From Lycorma delicatula (taxonomy: Eukaryota > Arthropoda > Insecta > Hemiptera > Fulgoridae): DNA of 64,000 bases. Made by a program: the position numbers and the translations under genes. Positions 62,001 to 64,000 of this stretch are shown here, one piece after another (position 1 is the first letter of the stretch; each line of letters opens with the position of its first letter). The stretch is taken from positions 322,640,147-322,704,146 of the forward strand of contig NC_134455.1 of assembly GCF_047948215.1 (NCBI RefSeq), written 5' to 3'. The notes beneath the pieces are model-generated. The model saw nothing but the letters and a program-made list of their open reading frames with translations. It was not told the DNA's origin and ran no database searches.

Positions 62001-62340
62001 CAAAACTTTTACTTAAACTATTAATAACTTCATTTTGACCTCAATAAAATACATTTCTATGTATTTTATAGAAGAAATTTACTCCATTGAAACTGGTATT
62101 TTTGACATTTGAATATTTTCAACTGACAATGTATTTATTATTTTTATAAATAATTTATATACTAACCGATACATTTTGTAGGATCACTTGCATCAGGTGA
62201 GTAACCGATTGCACAACGACAAACTCTTGCTGTCTCTGAGATAGGTAAACACAAATGTGAACAGTTACCACGATTTACTGAGCATGCATTCTCACCAGTC
62301 TGTATAGATGGATTGTATATCTTAAGTGACATTACATTAC
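1623..62340 (-). CDS. LRP1: LRP1-like LDL receptor-related protein, internal part (12 exons)
   Basis: Twelve spliced exons join in one frame: 62340-62167, 50127-49993, 44629-44480, 39614-39591, 36980-36724, 30618-30470, 23185-22941, 20159-19926, 19723-19540, 18730-18526, 11710-11521 and 1880-1623. All introns are GT-AG, every split codon is completed by its neighbour, and the total is 735 codons without a stop. Module order is EGF, YWTD propeller, EGF, YWTD propeller, EGF, LDLa. Motifs such as [21 protein letters not shown] and [15 protein letters not shown] are strongly LRP1-like. LRP1 proteins are large single-pass endocytic receptors; this part is extracellular, the propellers serving acid-dependent ligand release and the LDLa repeats binding ligand. 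The N-terminal modules, membrane segment and cytoplasmic tail lie outside the window. LRP2/megalin is the main alternative; motif wording and module order favour LRP1. Confidence 0.88.
2666..3895 (-). mobile_element. Degenerate mariner-family transposon
   Basis: A 1230-bp element between TA dinucleotides (2664-2665 and 3896-3897). The ends are inverted repeats: aggtcctttctgaaat at the left and the complement of attcaaaatggatct at the right, about three quarters identical. The minus strand carries a shattered transposase: an N-terminal [14 protein letters not shown] helix-turn-helix piece near 3430 and a C-terminal piece ([19 protein letters not shown]) at 2795..3058, with stops and shifts between. 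Length, TA duplication and the C-terminal LKxxLxxxRF pattern fit mariner. Not functional. Confidence 0.65.
3965..4140 (-). mobile_element. Possible tRNA-derived SINE
   Basis: The minus strand has a good Pol III B-box (GGGTTTGGATCC, complement of 4062..4073) about 35 bases after a weak A-box-like GATGGAGTGATAGC. The string with ATCCTTTCATCCAGGGGTCC looks like a tRNA-derived SINE head. The tail and target duplication are not clear, so limits are approximate. Confidence 0.4.
4769..5080 (-). repeat. 3' LTR of the BEL/Pao element
   Basis: 312 bp, beginning tgaatagtcataatgtgaag and ending aataaccaaaca on the plus strand. The interior side has the purine-rich minus-strand string ggcgggcggta, a possible polypurine tract. 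Confidence 0.88.
5675..9094 (-). pseudogene. BEL/Pao pol region, broken
   Basis: Going down the minus strand: a zinc knuckle ([13 protein letters not shown], near 9030); an aspartic-protease-like piece ([15 protein letters not shown], near 8790) where canonical D-S-G-S-Q reads D-N-G-S-Q; reverse transcriptase pieces ([11 protein letters not shown] near 8100; [16 protein letters not shown] near 7950; intact YVDD at 7721..7732); a WTD/W-rich RNase H-like piece (7121..6825); integrase ([11 protein letters not shown] and [17 protein letters not shown] near 6500; [11 protein letters not shown] and [18 protein letters not shown] near 6000). The integrase tail with GADGLV-like sequence ends near 5675. 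Several stops and frameshifts separate these pieces. Confidence 0.85.
9095..10214 (-). pseudogene. BEL/Pao gag region, broken
   Basis: The likely Gag start is the ATG at 10214 ([19 protein letters not shown]), in a basic helical N-terminus; a TAA interrupts it about 27 codons in. The frame then continues (10130..9924) with a coiled-coil-like stretch. A core segment at 9840..9595 has [20 protein letters not shown] and [15 protein letters not shown], the pattern of the DUF1759 retrotransposon Gag family. The segments are in different frames, so no full Gag can be made. Confidence 0.75.
10806..11127 (-). repeat. 5' LTR of the BEL/Pao element
   Basis: 322 bp, beginning tgaatggtcataacgtgaag and ending aataaccaaaca on the plus strand. 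Aligns end to end with the copy at 4769..5080 with many substitutions and a few small indels, so the insertion is not recent. Confidence 0.88.
11521..11710 (-). CDS. LRP1: LRP1 exon K: last blade of propeller B
   Basis: This exon has 63 codons + 1 base, acceptor gttccag and donor gtaagt. It encodes [20 protein letters not shown] and [14 protein letters not shown]. This is the closing blade and the linker to the following EGF module; the final T plus GT of the next exon restores the Cys of the NDTND-C signature. Confidence 0.93.
12000..13293 (-). mobile_element. 5'-truncated RTE-like LINE, copy 1
   Basis: The 3' end is a poly-A tail on the minus strand (T run from 12000) followed by gtcttcagtcatttgactgg, the same 3' end as the copies at 25509 and 37290. 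The minus strand encodes decayed reverse transcriptase: [16 protein letters not shown] near 13240, [16 protein letters not shown] near 13180, [19 protein letters not shown] near 12550. An 8-bp repeat, atatctat, at 11992..11999 and 13294..13301 is a likely target-site duplication. Shifts and stops abolish coding. Confidence 0.85.
14407..14589 (-). mobile_element. Short retroposon with 14-bp target duplication
   Basis: A 183-bp segment flanked by perfect 14-bp repeats, taatgacctgtatt, at 14393..14406 and 14590..14603. Its minus-strand 3' end is A-rich (complement of ttttttctttttctg), as in a SINE or truncated LINE. The same 3' part recurs on the plus strand at about 59725..59875. No tRNA-like box is present, so it may be a truncated copy of a longer element. 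Confidence 0.7.
17935..18141 (+). pseudogene. Possible LINE reverse-transcriptase C-terminal trace
   Basis: The 68-residue frame contains [20 protein letters not shown] and LKTLHKQ followed by [15 protein letters not shown]. This resembles the post-polymerase region of jockey/CR1-type LINEs, with a YG-x-W-like start and an L-x-x-LQ-x-x spacing. It is short and degenerate, with no catalytic motif in reach. The A-rich flanks from 17000 may be part of the same decayed element. Tentative. Confidence 0.25.
18526..18730 (-). CDS. LRP1: LRP1 exon J: propeller B, RMYWTNWN and YWGD blades
   Basis: This exon has 1 + 68 codons, acceptor cttttttag and donor gtgagt. It contains [20 protein letters not shown] and [20 protein letters not shown], the two most LRP1-like stretches of the window. 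It ends on a codon boundary (NRI), continued by VLPKV in the next exon. Confidence 0.93.
18731..19539 (-). other. LRP1 intron 9 (I to J), 809 bp
   Basis: AT-rich intron. I see no mobile element or coding segment in it. Confidence 0.8.
19540..19723 (-). CDS. LRP1: LRP1 exon I: propeller B, blade with YWTC
   Basis: This exon has 2 + 60 codons + 2 bases, acceptor cacggcag and donor gtaagt. It encodes [20 protein letters not shown] and [16 protein letters not shown]. The fourth residue of the YWTD motif is Cys here. The start at 19723 is chosen over a second AG four bases on because it completes C+GA = Arg and keeps the frame open. Confidence 0.9.
19724..19925 (-). other. LRP1 intron 8 (H to I), 202 bp
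   Basis: The shortest intron of the window, with no insertion. It shows the unexpanded state next to introns of several kilobases. Confidence 0.85.
19926..20159 (-). CDS. LRP1: LRP1 exon H: start of propeller B
   Basis: This exon has 2 + 77 codons + 1 bases, acceptor tttgcag and donor gtaagt. It opens with [18 protein letters not shown], the standard first strand after an EGF module, and then gives the first blade ([20 protein letters not shown]). The following intron is only 202 bp, the shortest here. Confidence 0.9.
20160..22940 (-). other. LRP1 intron 7 (G to H), 2.8 kb
   Basis: Holds a decayed mariner at about 21113..22290. The rest is AT-rich with nothing recognised. Confidence 0.8.
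21113..22290 (+). mobile_element. Decayed mariner-family transposon
   Basis: The left end agatctgtccaaaaaaatat resembles a mariner terminus; I find no matching right terminus. The plus strand carries an N-terminal start near 21296 ([16 protein letters not shown]), the second helix-turn-helix part ([19 protein letters not shown], near 21530) and the C-terminal part ([19 protein letters not shown], near 22060, where the third catalytic Asp position reads Asn). TLKGTGYS closes it at about 22266. Stops, shifts and deletions between these make it inactive. Confidence 0.65.
22941..23185 (-). CDS. LRP1: LRP1 exon G: end of propeller A and EGF-like module
   Basis: This exon has 1 + 81 codons + 1 bases, acceptor gtttcag and donor gtaaat. 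The first part closes propeller A ([18 protein letters not shown], the usual propeller-to-EGF linker with GTN-C). An EGF-like module with six cysteines follows ([25 protein letters not shown]). The final G plus AA of the next exon gives Glu. Confidence 0.92.
23499..23767. repeat. Long imperfect hairpin with a tandem repeat in its loop
   Basis: The left arm (23499..23608) and right arm (about 23657..23767) are inverted copies about 110 nt long with few mismatches; for example left gtttaacaatgtttgtttaa pairs with right ttaaacttaaacattgttaa. The loop holds two near-identical 25-mers (gctatattcagagaatagcg and gctatatttagagaataacg, each followed by catga). This is consistent with a miniature inverted-repeat or foldback element; no transposase is present. 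Confidence 0.8.
25741..27621 (-). pseudogene. LINE copy 2: reverse transcriptase domain
   Basis: Two open stretches, 27621..26533 and 26373..25741, once one frame. Motifs in order: [61 protein letters not shown], then after the break [24 protein letters not shown] with the catalytic Asp pair, and [19 protein letters not shown]. The YLGGRI-type motif E and thumb are followed by an unclassified C-terminal part ([20 protein letters not shown]). One extra base lies near the EKAFD motif and a stop and a shift near 26400..26535. Confidence 0.9.
27618..28430 (-). pseudogene. LINE copy 2: AP endonuclease domain
   Basis: 270 open residues. Endonuclease signatures run in the expected order: [10 protein letters not shown] (about residue 18), [15 protein letters not shown] (48) with the catalytic Glu, [13 protein letters not shown] (117), IIVGDWNAS (151), YQIDYIMV (219) and DIDSDHNLV (244) with the closing Asp-His. 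All metal-binding residues appear intact. The domain nicks target DNA to prime reverse transcription. No ATG starts the frame, which runs open from the 5' end with GTG at 28430. It stops at the junction to the polymerase frame, where a 1-base loss is likely. Confidence 0.9.
28500..30300 (+). mobile_element. IS630/Tc1-superfamily DDE transposon remnant
   Basis: Covers a degenerate transposase (28911..30282) and about 400 bp of upstream sequence. I cannot find matching terminal repeats or a TA duplication, so the limits are approximate. It lies opposite to LRP1 and directly upstream (on the plus strand) of exon F's donor side. Confidence 0.55.
28911..30282 (+). pseudogene. DDE_3-type transposase pseudogene
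   Basis: N-terminal segment 28911..29129 ([14 protein letters not shown], helix-turn-helix-like). Main segment 29355..29807 has the first acidic site in [10 protein letters not shown] (Asp codon 29478), [13 protein letters not shown], and the second in [12 protein letters not shown] (Asp codon 29733). The likely Glu is in [11 protein letters not shown] (codon about 29975). The C-terminal segment 30082..30282 is acidic ([15 protein letters not shown]). The second Asp to Glu distance is about 80 codons, far more than the 34-41 of typical mariner/Tc1. Several frameshifts and stops separate the segments. It belongs with a transposase group common in insect genomes, by recall only. Confidence 0.75.
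30470..30618 (-). CDS. LRP1: LRP1 exon F: propeller A, last blades
   Basis: This exon has 49 codons + 2 bases, acceptor aaatttag and donor gtaagt. It encodes [20 protein letters not shown] and the closing blade [10 protein letters not shown]. It has no usable upstream start, as expected for an internal exon. AT at its end plus A of the next exon gives Ile. Confidence 0.87.
31199..31390. repeat. C17 run, perfect 15-bp hairpin and TA repeat
   Basis: Seventeen C (31199..31215), then a perfect inverted repeat gttggttctgttgcg / cgcaacagaaccaac (31300..31314 and 31318..31332, 3-base loop), then a TA repeat from about 31370. The three lie within 190 bp and may be the end of an unrecognised repeat. 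Confidence 0.7.
31560..32600 (+). pseudogene. Transposase remnant (DDE, mariner-related)
   Basis: The 31953..32177 frame contains [12 protein letters not shown] followed by KKPLQVEKM, like the 'GYVNSQNNRYW ... PLH' stretch of insect transposases. Downstream, frames near 32400..32520 give [13 protein letters not shown], a likely PPRSPDLTxCDFF region, and LEGYSL/YETN-type traces (32480..32510). All is broken by shifts and stops, and no termini are found. Confidence 0.45.
33380..34245 (+). pseudogene. Tc1-like transposase remnant
   Basis: Starting near 33380 ([19 protein letters not shown]), the plus strand gives broken Tc1 motifs: [18 protein letters not shown] (33690), [16 protein letters not shown] (33810), [14 protein letters not shown] (33860), VKHPQKK (33920) and [12 protein letters not shown] (34185). 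The first catalytic Asp position (canonical SDE) reads SVK, and the final Glu is lost. Frames change several times. Terminal inverted repeats not found. Confidence 0.6.
34351..35954 (-). mobile_element. Mariner transposon, interrupted by a related mariner
   Basis: TA dinucleotides flank 34351..35954 (34349-34350, 35955-35956). The left end is cgaggtctgtaaataaagta; the right end is its complement with changes (ttatttacagatctta). Removing the nested 288-bp copy and one TA leaves about 1.31 kb, the usual mariner length. Transposase is on the minus strand: the ATG at 35471 ([20 protein letters not shown]), [18 protein letters not shown] near 34710 with the second Asp, PPYSPDLIP near 34630, and a C-terminal [15 protein letters not shown] end near 34480. 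Frameshifts and stops make it inactive. Confidence 0.85.
35563..35850 (+). mobile_element. 288-bp internally deleted mariner nested in its relative
   Basis: Begins gctgtaaataaagtaatgag-like (aaagggctgtaaataaag) and ends ctactttatttacagacttg, between TA at 35561-35562 and 35851-35852. Its left part matches the host element's 5' non-coding end (ggcagccaaa, gcaacactgtaaagttacta) and its right part matches the 3' end (ccaacactgctatgaagagt, cccaagggaactatttc). The transposase gene is lost. It sits in the 5' untranslated part of the host copy. Confidence 0.88.
36252..36279. repeat. Perfect 13-bp inverted repeat
   Basis: gggaatggtaaac and gtttaccattccc are separated by aa. No associated element recognised. 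Confidence 0.7.
36724..36980 (-). CDS. LRP1: LRP1 exon E: propeller A, two blades
   Basis: This exon has 2 + 85 codons and ends on a codon boundary; the acceptor is taatag and the donor gtaagt. It carries [20 protein letters not shown] and [20 protein letters not shown], two successive YWTD-type blades, and the opening strand of a third (SDIAVDSK). The next exon continues it as NQKLYWSD. Confidence 0.9.
36981..39590 (-). other. LRP1 intron 4 (D to E), 2.6 kb
   Basis: Holds a short LINE copy (37290..37966) with an 18-bp target duplication. 37990..39590 is pyrimidine-rich then AT-rich sequence; nothing recognised. Confidence 0.8.
37290..37966 (-). mobile_element. 5'-truncated RTE-like LINE, copy 3
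   Basis: Same 3' end as copies 1 and 2 (gtcttcagtcatttgact). The minus strand gives [15 protein letters not shown] and [19 protein letters not shown] of the polymerase region. The target duplication tcaactttat plus T8 is seen at 37271..37289 and 37967..37984, the clearest in the window. The element begins inside the polymerase coding region. Confidence 0.92.
39591..39614 (-). CDS. LRP1: LRP1 exon D: 24-nt microexon
   Basis: A 24-nt exon lies between a T-rich acceptor (12 T then cag) and a perfect gtaagt donor. With its neighbours it reads G-LAVDWLA-G, followed in the next exon by NLYWTD. That is the conserved strand before a YWTD motif in LRP propellers, so the exon is needed to complete a blade. 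It starts with 2 bases and ends with 1, so its phases are symmetric and skipping it would remove 8 residues without a frame change. Confidence 0.88.
41046..41087. repeat. TA microsatellite
   Basis: Uninterrupted alternating TA, about 42 bp, in LRP1 intron 3. Confidence 0.95.
43483..43900 (-). mobile_element. LINE 3' fragment (second RTE-like family)
   Basis: The minus strand, in scattered frames, gives [47 protein letters not shown] and [12 protein letters not shown]. This is the C-terminal pattern of insect RTE-type polymerases with a different sequence from copies 1-3. The end carries an inverted repeat, cctgccctgtcatcacagggcagg. No tail or target duplication located. Confidence 0.6.
44480..44629 (-). 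CDS. LRP1: LRP1 exon C: propeller A, YWAD blade
   Basis: This exon has 2 + 49 codons + 1 bases. The acceptor ttttttttcag is strong; the donor gttggt is the weakest in the gene. It encodes [21 protein letters not shown], one YWTD-type blade, and the start of the next strand (ENMPIDLLS). The open frame runs a little past the donor, but the GT at 44479 is needed to join the microexon in frame. The weak donor next to a 24-nt exon could permit alternative splicing, which is inference. Confidence 0.85.
45533..45775 (+). pseudogene. piggyBac-like transposase N-terminal fragment
   Basis: 80 residues from an ATG to TAA. The sequence is very acidic: [20 protein letters not shown] near residue 12 and [11 protein letters not shown] near residue 36. 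Acidic N-termini of this kind open piggyBac transposases. The frame ends before any DDD catalytic residue, and non-coding sequence with a hairpin follows. Its codons look ordinary for the window. A host gene is unlikely because TTAA-bounded ends enclose it. Confidence 0.55.
45832..45869. repeat. Perfect 17-bp inverted repeat
   Basis: tactgtcagtgacttgt (45832..45848) and acaagtcactgacagta (45853..45869) around aata. It lies 56 bp after the stop of the piggyBac-like frame, inside the element. Confidence 0.9.
48645..49366 (-). mobile_element. 722-bp internally deleted mariner
   Basis: Terminal inverted repeats of about 36 bp differ at one position (left caaggcatgtttttaaagta, right its complement) and TA flanks both sides (48643-48644, 49367-49368). 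On the minus strand it has the transposase start region ([20 protein letters not shown], near 49200), the second helix-turn-helix ([20 protein letters not shown], 49000..48930) and the last part ([20 protein letters not shown], near 48810). The catalytic core is missing and the start region has stops. Confidence 0.9.
49993..50127 (-). CDS. LRP1: LRP1 exon B: first strand of propeller A
   Basis: This exon has 2 + 44 codons + 1 bases, acceptor ctttatag and a perfect gtaagt donor. It encodes [17 protein letters not shown], the usual 'xFLLYS' opening of an LRP propeller after an EGF module, and ends in SVDFQA, the strand that leads into the first YWTD. Both splice phases fit the neighbours: G+GC from exon A and G+AT into exon C. 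Confidence 0.85.
50421..50452. repeat. Perfect 14-bp inverted repeat
   Basis: gtattagagggatc (50421..50434) and gatccctctaatac (50439..50452) around tttg. Directly after it, the string tttggatccac...ggtacaatttt occurs twice (50453..50510) as a short tandem repeat. Confidence 0.85.
50470..50720 (-). mobile_element. Probable LINE fragment
   Basis: One minus-strand frame reads [20 protein letters not shown] followed by [20 protein letters not shown], like the motif E and thumb region (KYLG-I-x-S) of insect LINE polymerases. It is short, without a tail, and its limits are uncertain. Confidence 0.4.
52989..54234 (+). pseudogene. LINE reverse transcriptase, first part
   Basis: A first open piece (52989..53279) ends in a frameshift near 53275, after which the frame continues to 54234. 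Motifs in order: [20 protein letters not shown] (53430), [17 protein letters not shown] (53490), [18 protein letters not shown] (53570), [15 protein letters not shown] (53670, first catalytic Asp), [19 protein letters not shown] (53850), [14 protein letters not shown] (53985, catalytic pair) and [13 protein letters not shown] (54180). The catalytic residues look intact. A further shift at 54225..54250 cuts it from the C-terminal piece. Confidence 0.88.
54253..54891 (+). pseudogene. LINE reverse transcriptase, C-terminal part
   Basis: 212 residues in another frame than the first part. It continues the thumb and connection region ([20 protein letters not shown], near residue 25; [15 protein letters not shown] near residue 60) and the [19 protein letters not shown] stretch (residue 97). 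It ends with a basic region ([20 protein letters not shown]). The stop at 54889..54891 leads into a short 3' end, gtggtcccatgttggccgta, and the TAA tail. Confidence 0.85.
54953..56097 (+). mobile_element. Mariner transposon in the LINE tail
   Basis: Inverted ends cgaggtgcgacaataaagta (54953) and its complement ending at 56097; TA follows the right end, and the left flank reads CA, probably a changed TA. It is inserted in the TA-rich tail of the LINE just upstream. It carries a broken transposase in the same direction as that LINE. The ends are related to the element at 34351 (cgaggt...aaataaagtaatgagac) but differ at several positions. Confidence 0.88.
55144..56043 (+). pseudogene. Mariner transposase pseudogene lacking the first catalytic Asp
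   Basis: Starts near the ATG at 55144. The N-terminal half is readable in pieces with in-frame stops and shifts ([27 protein letters not shown], then [12 protein letters not shown]). A deletion after KMVPKNL removes the region with the first catalytic Asp. The second half (55497..56108 frame) is open: [39 protein letters not shown] with the second Asp, and [20 protein letters not shown] with the third, 34 residues on. Its C-terminal end changes frame near 55925. Confidence 0.88.
56257..58187. repeat. Foldback structure with arms of about 700 bp
   Basis: The left arm (about 56257..56923) and the right arm (about 57482..58187) are imperfect inverted copies over nearly their full length. Examples: left tctatgcaaaaaatgaaatc pairs with right gatttcattttttgcatag-like sequence, left gactttatctacatgaactc with right gagttccatgtagataaagt-like, and left aggaattcattttaggaatg-like spacing with right blocks. 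The 560-bp spacer holds no coding frame. No transposase in or next to it. Confidence 0.8.
57825..58440. repeat. Tandem duplication at the outer right arm of the foldback
   Basis: Sequence at about 57825..58100 recurs at about 58190..58440: shared blocks include catgtagtaggaaaatga/ttatgtagtaggtaaatta, aaataatctttttt, and aatattaaataaatcatgaa. The left arm has no matching third unit. Confidence 0.75.
58440..59880 (+). repeat. Composite repeat with an internal 328-bp duplication
   Basis: A more GC-rich start (58465..58740) has a hairpin, tgtagcg/cgctaca, around 58669..58690. Then a block at 59143..59250 recurs at 59471..59577 (ataaatagaaaat, aaattagatttttt, tccttaatcttgcatttc). The last 140 bp match the retroposon at 14407..14589 in inverse orientation and end A-rich. 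One unclassified transposable element is likely. The open frame at 59391..59732 is a by-product. Confidence 0.6.
60454..61751 (-). mobile_element. Mariner transposon, full-length but inactive
   Basis: 1298 bp between TA dinucleotides (60452-60453 and 61752-61753). Inverted ends: caagtcgtcccaaaagtaag at the left, complement cgagggtcatctcaaaagta at the right, continuing tacactattttt. The minus strand carries the whole transposase region with few gaps. It is in the same direction as LRP1. Confidence 0.9.
60600..61512 (-). pseudogene. Mariner transposase pseudogene with changed catalytic residues
   Basis: Fragments in order on the minus strand: [20 protein letters not shown] (61495), [20 protein letters not shown] (61330), [20 protein letters not shown] (61200), [20 protein letters not shown] (61115), [20 protein letters not shown] (61025), [15 protein letters not shown] (60835) and [16 protein letters not shown] (60760). 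The first catalytic site, normally GDE, reads GNE; the second, normally HDNA, reads HNNA; the third Asp is kept. Frameshifts near 61265, 61100 and 60900 and a stop near 60780 also break it. Confidence 0.8.
62167..62340 (-). CDS. LRP1: LRP1 exon A: EGF-like module before propeller A
   Basis: This is the first coding exon of the window in gene order. It has 2 + 57 codons + 1 bases, with acceptor ttttag and donor gttagt. It begins with an end-of-propeller strand ([16 protein letters not shown]), then a six-cysteine EGF-like module with the cysteine order C-C-C-C-C-C ([24 protein letters not shown]). The module follows a propeller whose other exons are off the right edge. The last base G is completed by GC of the next exon to give Gly. 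Confidence 0.88.
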
Positions 62341-64000
62341 CTAAAACAAGAAGACACAAAAACACAATAATAAGCAGAAGAAAGGCTATAATGTAAATGA
62401 ATACATAGAAAAAATACTAATGTTTATTTTGAACTTAATAAAGATGCAATACTTGTAAATAACAAGGGTATTAAGTTACCATTATCATATGCACACTGCT
62501 ATTTGCTATAATGACAGTAACCTAATTTATTAATGTTACCAACCTAATTATGAGGAAGGATGTTGCAATCTCTGTCTTGTCCATAACTTCCTTTTTATTT
62601 TCAGTTCTAAGGGTATAAGTCTGACCCTCTAGGAACATGATTAATTATTAATATCCAGTTAATTAATTATTAATTAAAATTTTTGTAGGATAACTTTTAA
62701 CAACATTCTAATTTTAATGATATTAAATATTAAAATTAGAACACCAAGCATTAGTATTATGTACATTCAACACATAAAAAATTTAGATCCAAAACCTAAC
62801 CTATTATTATAAGACTACTATTATAACTGGTTTATAATATTAGTTGAATTATAAAATAATTATTTATAATACTATAAACTACAGCTGGATAAAAGCATGT
62901 TAATTCTTAGCTTTTAGGCTGTTTCAATGCCCATTCCACTTAAGCTACTCAGGAATAAACGAAGGAAAAGGAACTAGAATTTACAGACATCCATAATTTT
63001 TTTCAGTGAAAAAATTATAAAAGAACAATTTTCAAAGTTAATTAACACTCCCATTGACTAATTTCATTCCGGGTGTGCTGTTGGACCAAGTTAAGAAATA
63101 CAAATCCATGAGTGGGAATTAAATTATGCTTGCAAATTATTTTCTGCTAATCTTTCCTGATGTCTCATCTGCACTTAACATCCCAATTGACTTTGTAGGC
63201 TCCTACATTTCAGTAAACTTCAGTGAACAGAATAAGAAATTGAAGAAACTGAGAACACTAAAGCCTAATTCTATCTCTCTATATATATTTAAGAACCGAT
63301 TTCAATATTCAAACTTATCTCATTATTCAAATATATAGAATATCTTTTATTTATATAATTCTTAGATTGATACAAACTAATTTTTTTTGTACAAAATAAT
63401 GGTATTTTTATAGAACAATAAGCTTTTAAGCAGATACAAAGAAAAGGGAGAAAGCGTCAGGCTTCACTGACCATTACTGACTGGTCCTACACTAAGGATA
63501 AGGGGGTATAAAATTACTGTGTTCATGACAGTTATCTGGGTTAAAAAGGAAAGTAACCCTGCTTATGGATACATCCACTTTCTTTTTCTCTATCCTGTTG
63601 TCAAAGAACCTGAACTAAGGTCTTATTAATTCATACATACAATTATAAACATGCTTTAAAAAAAATTATTTTTGATACTGTACAGTACAATCACGATATT
63701 TTGTTTTATTTATTCTTTTTAATTTTGATATCAACACAATTTTTTTTGTGCAACATCATGGACTGCACAATGAAAAGTATCAGTTAAAGGCTTTAACTCA
63801 ATAGTTAATACAAATTCATTTTTTTTTTTAATTTAATTAATTTCTTTTTAAGCTGCATCAACTACTATGCTCATTATTAAATGCATTCCTTTGGTTACAA
63901 ACATTTTATCCTTACTTCACACTTTTCAATTCCTAGGATAAATGTTTTAAGCACTGAAAAATTATCAAGTTGTAAGATAAACAAGAATGATTCCTGGATT
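62341..64000 (-). other. LRP1 intron upstream of exon A (partial)
   Basis: AT-rich intron running off the right edge. I see only short inverted AT repeats near 62640..62740 and A or T runs. No coding segment or mobile element recognised. Confidence 0.6.

Larger units (their letters stand above)
50128..62166 (-). other. LRP1 intron 1 (A to B), 12 kb
   Basis: Holds a 14-bp palindrome and LINE trace near 50420..50720, traces near 51230..52080, a plus-strand LINE (52975..54950), a mariner (54953..56097), a foldback structure (56257..58440), a composite repeat (58440..59880) and a mariner (60454..61751). Between 50720 and 51230, 52090 and 52900, and 59880 and 60450 I see nothing. Confidence 0.85.

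Overview
The window looks like animal, most likely insect, nuclear DNA: it is AT-rich, has long introns, and is filled with mariner, Tc1-like, piggyBac-like, BEL/Pao and LINE elements typical of arthropods. A hemipteran source is my guess from the style of the repeats; nothing in the window proves it. There is no sign of bacterial or plasmid sequence.

One host gene is present, running right to left across almost the whole window. It is an internal part of an LRP1-type LDL-receptor-related protein. Twelve coding exons (62340 down to 1623, minus strand) join in a single frame. They total 2205 nt, exactly 735 codons, in about 60.7 kb of gene. In protein order they give an EGF-like module, a six-bladed YWTD propeller, an EGF-like module, a second six-bladed propeller, an EGF-like module and the first LDL-receptor class A repeat of what should be the next ligand-binding cluster. 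Both gene ends lie outside the window. One exon is only 24 nt long and in frame (39591..39614).

The introns are a transposon graveyard. Intron 11 (1881..11520) has a mariner, a tRNA-like SINE and a two-LTR BEL/Pao element. Intron 10 (11711..18525) has a truncated RTE-like LINE, a short retroposon and a possible LINE tail. Intron 7 has a decayed mariner. Intron 6 has a strong hairpin, a near full-length RTE-like LINE and a DDE transposon. Intron 5 has a DDE remnant, a Tc1-like remnant and a mariner containing a 288-bp mariner of its own family. Intron 4 has a short LINE copy with an 18-bp target duplication. Intron 3 has a LINE tail. Intron 2 has a non-autonomous piggyBac-like element and a 722-bp mariner derivative. 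Intron 1 has another LINE with a mariner in its tail, a foldback structure with arms of about 700 bp, a composite repeat and a further mariner.

All transposon coding regions seen here are broken, so the only gene likely to make a working product is LRP1. I found no convincing new multi-gene system. The points most worth following up are the LRP1 microexon, the foldback structure, the nested mariners and the hairpin-bearing piggyBac-like element.
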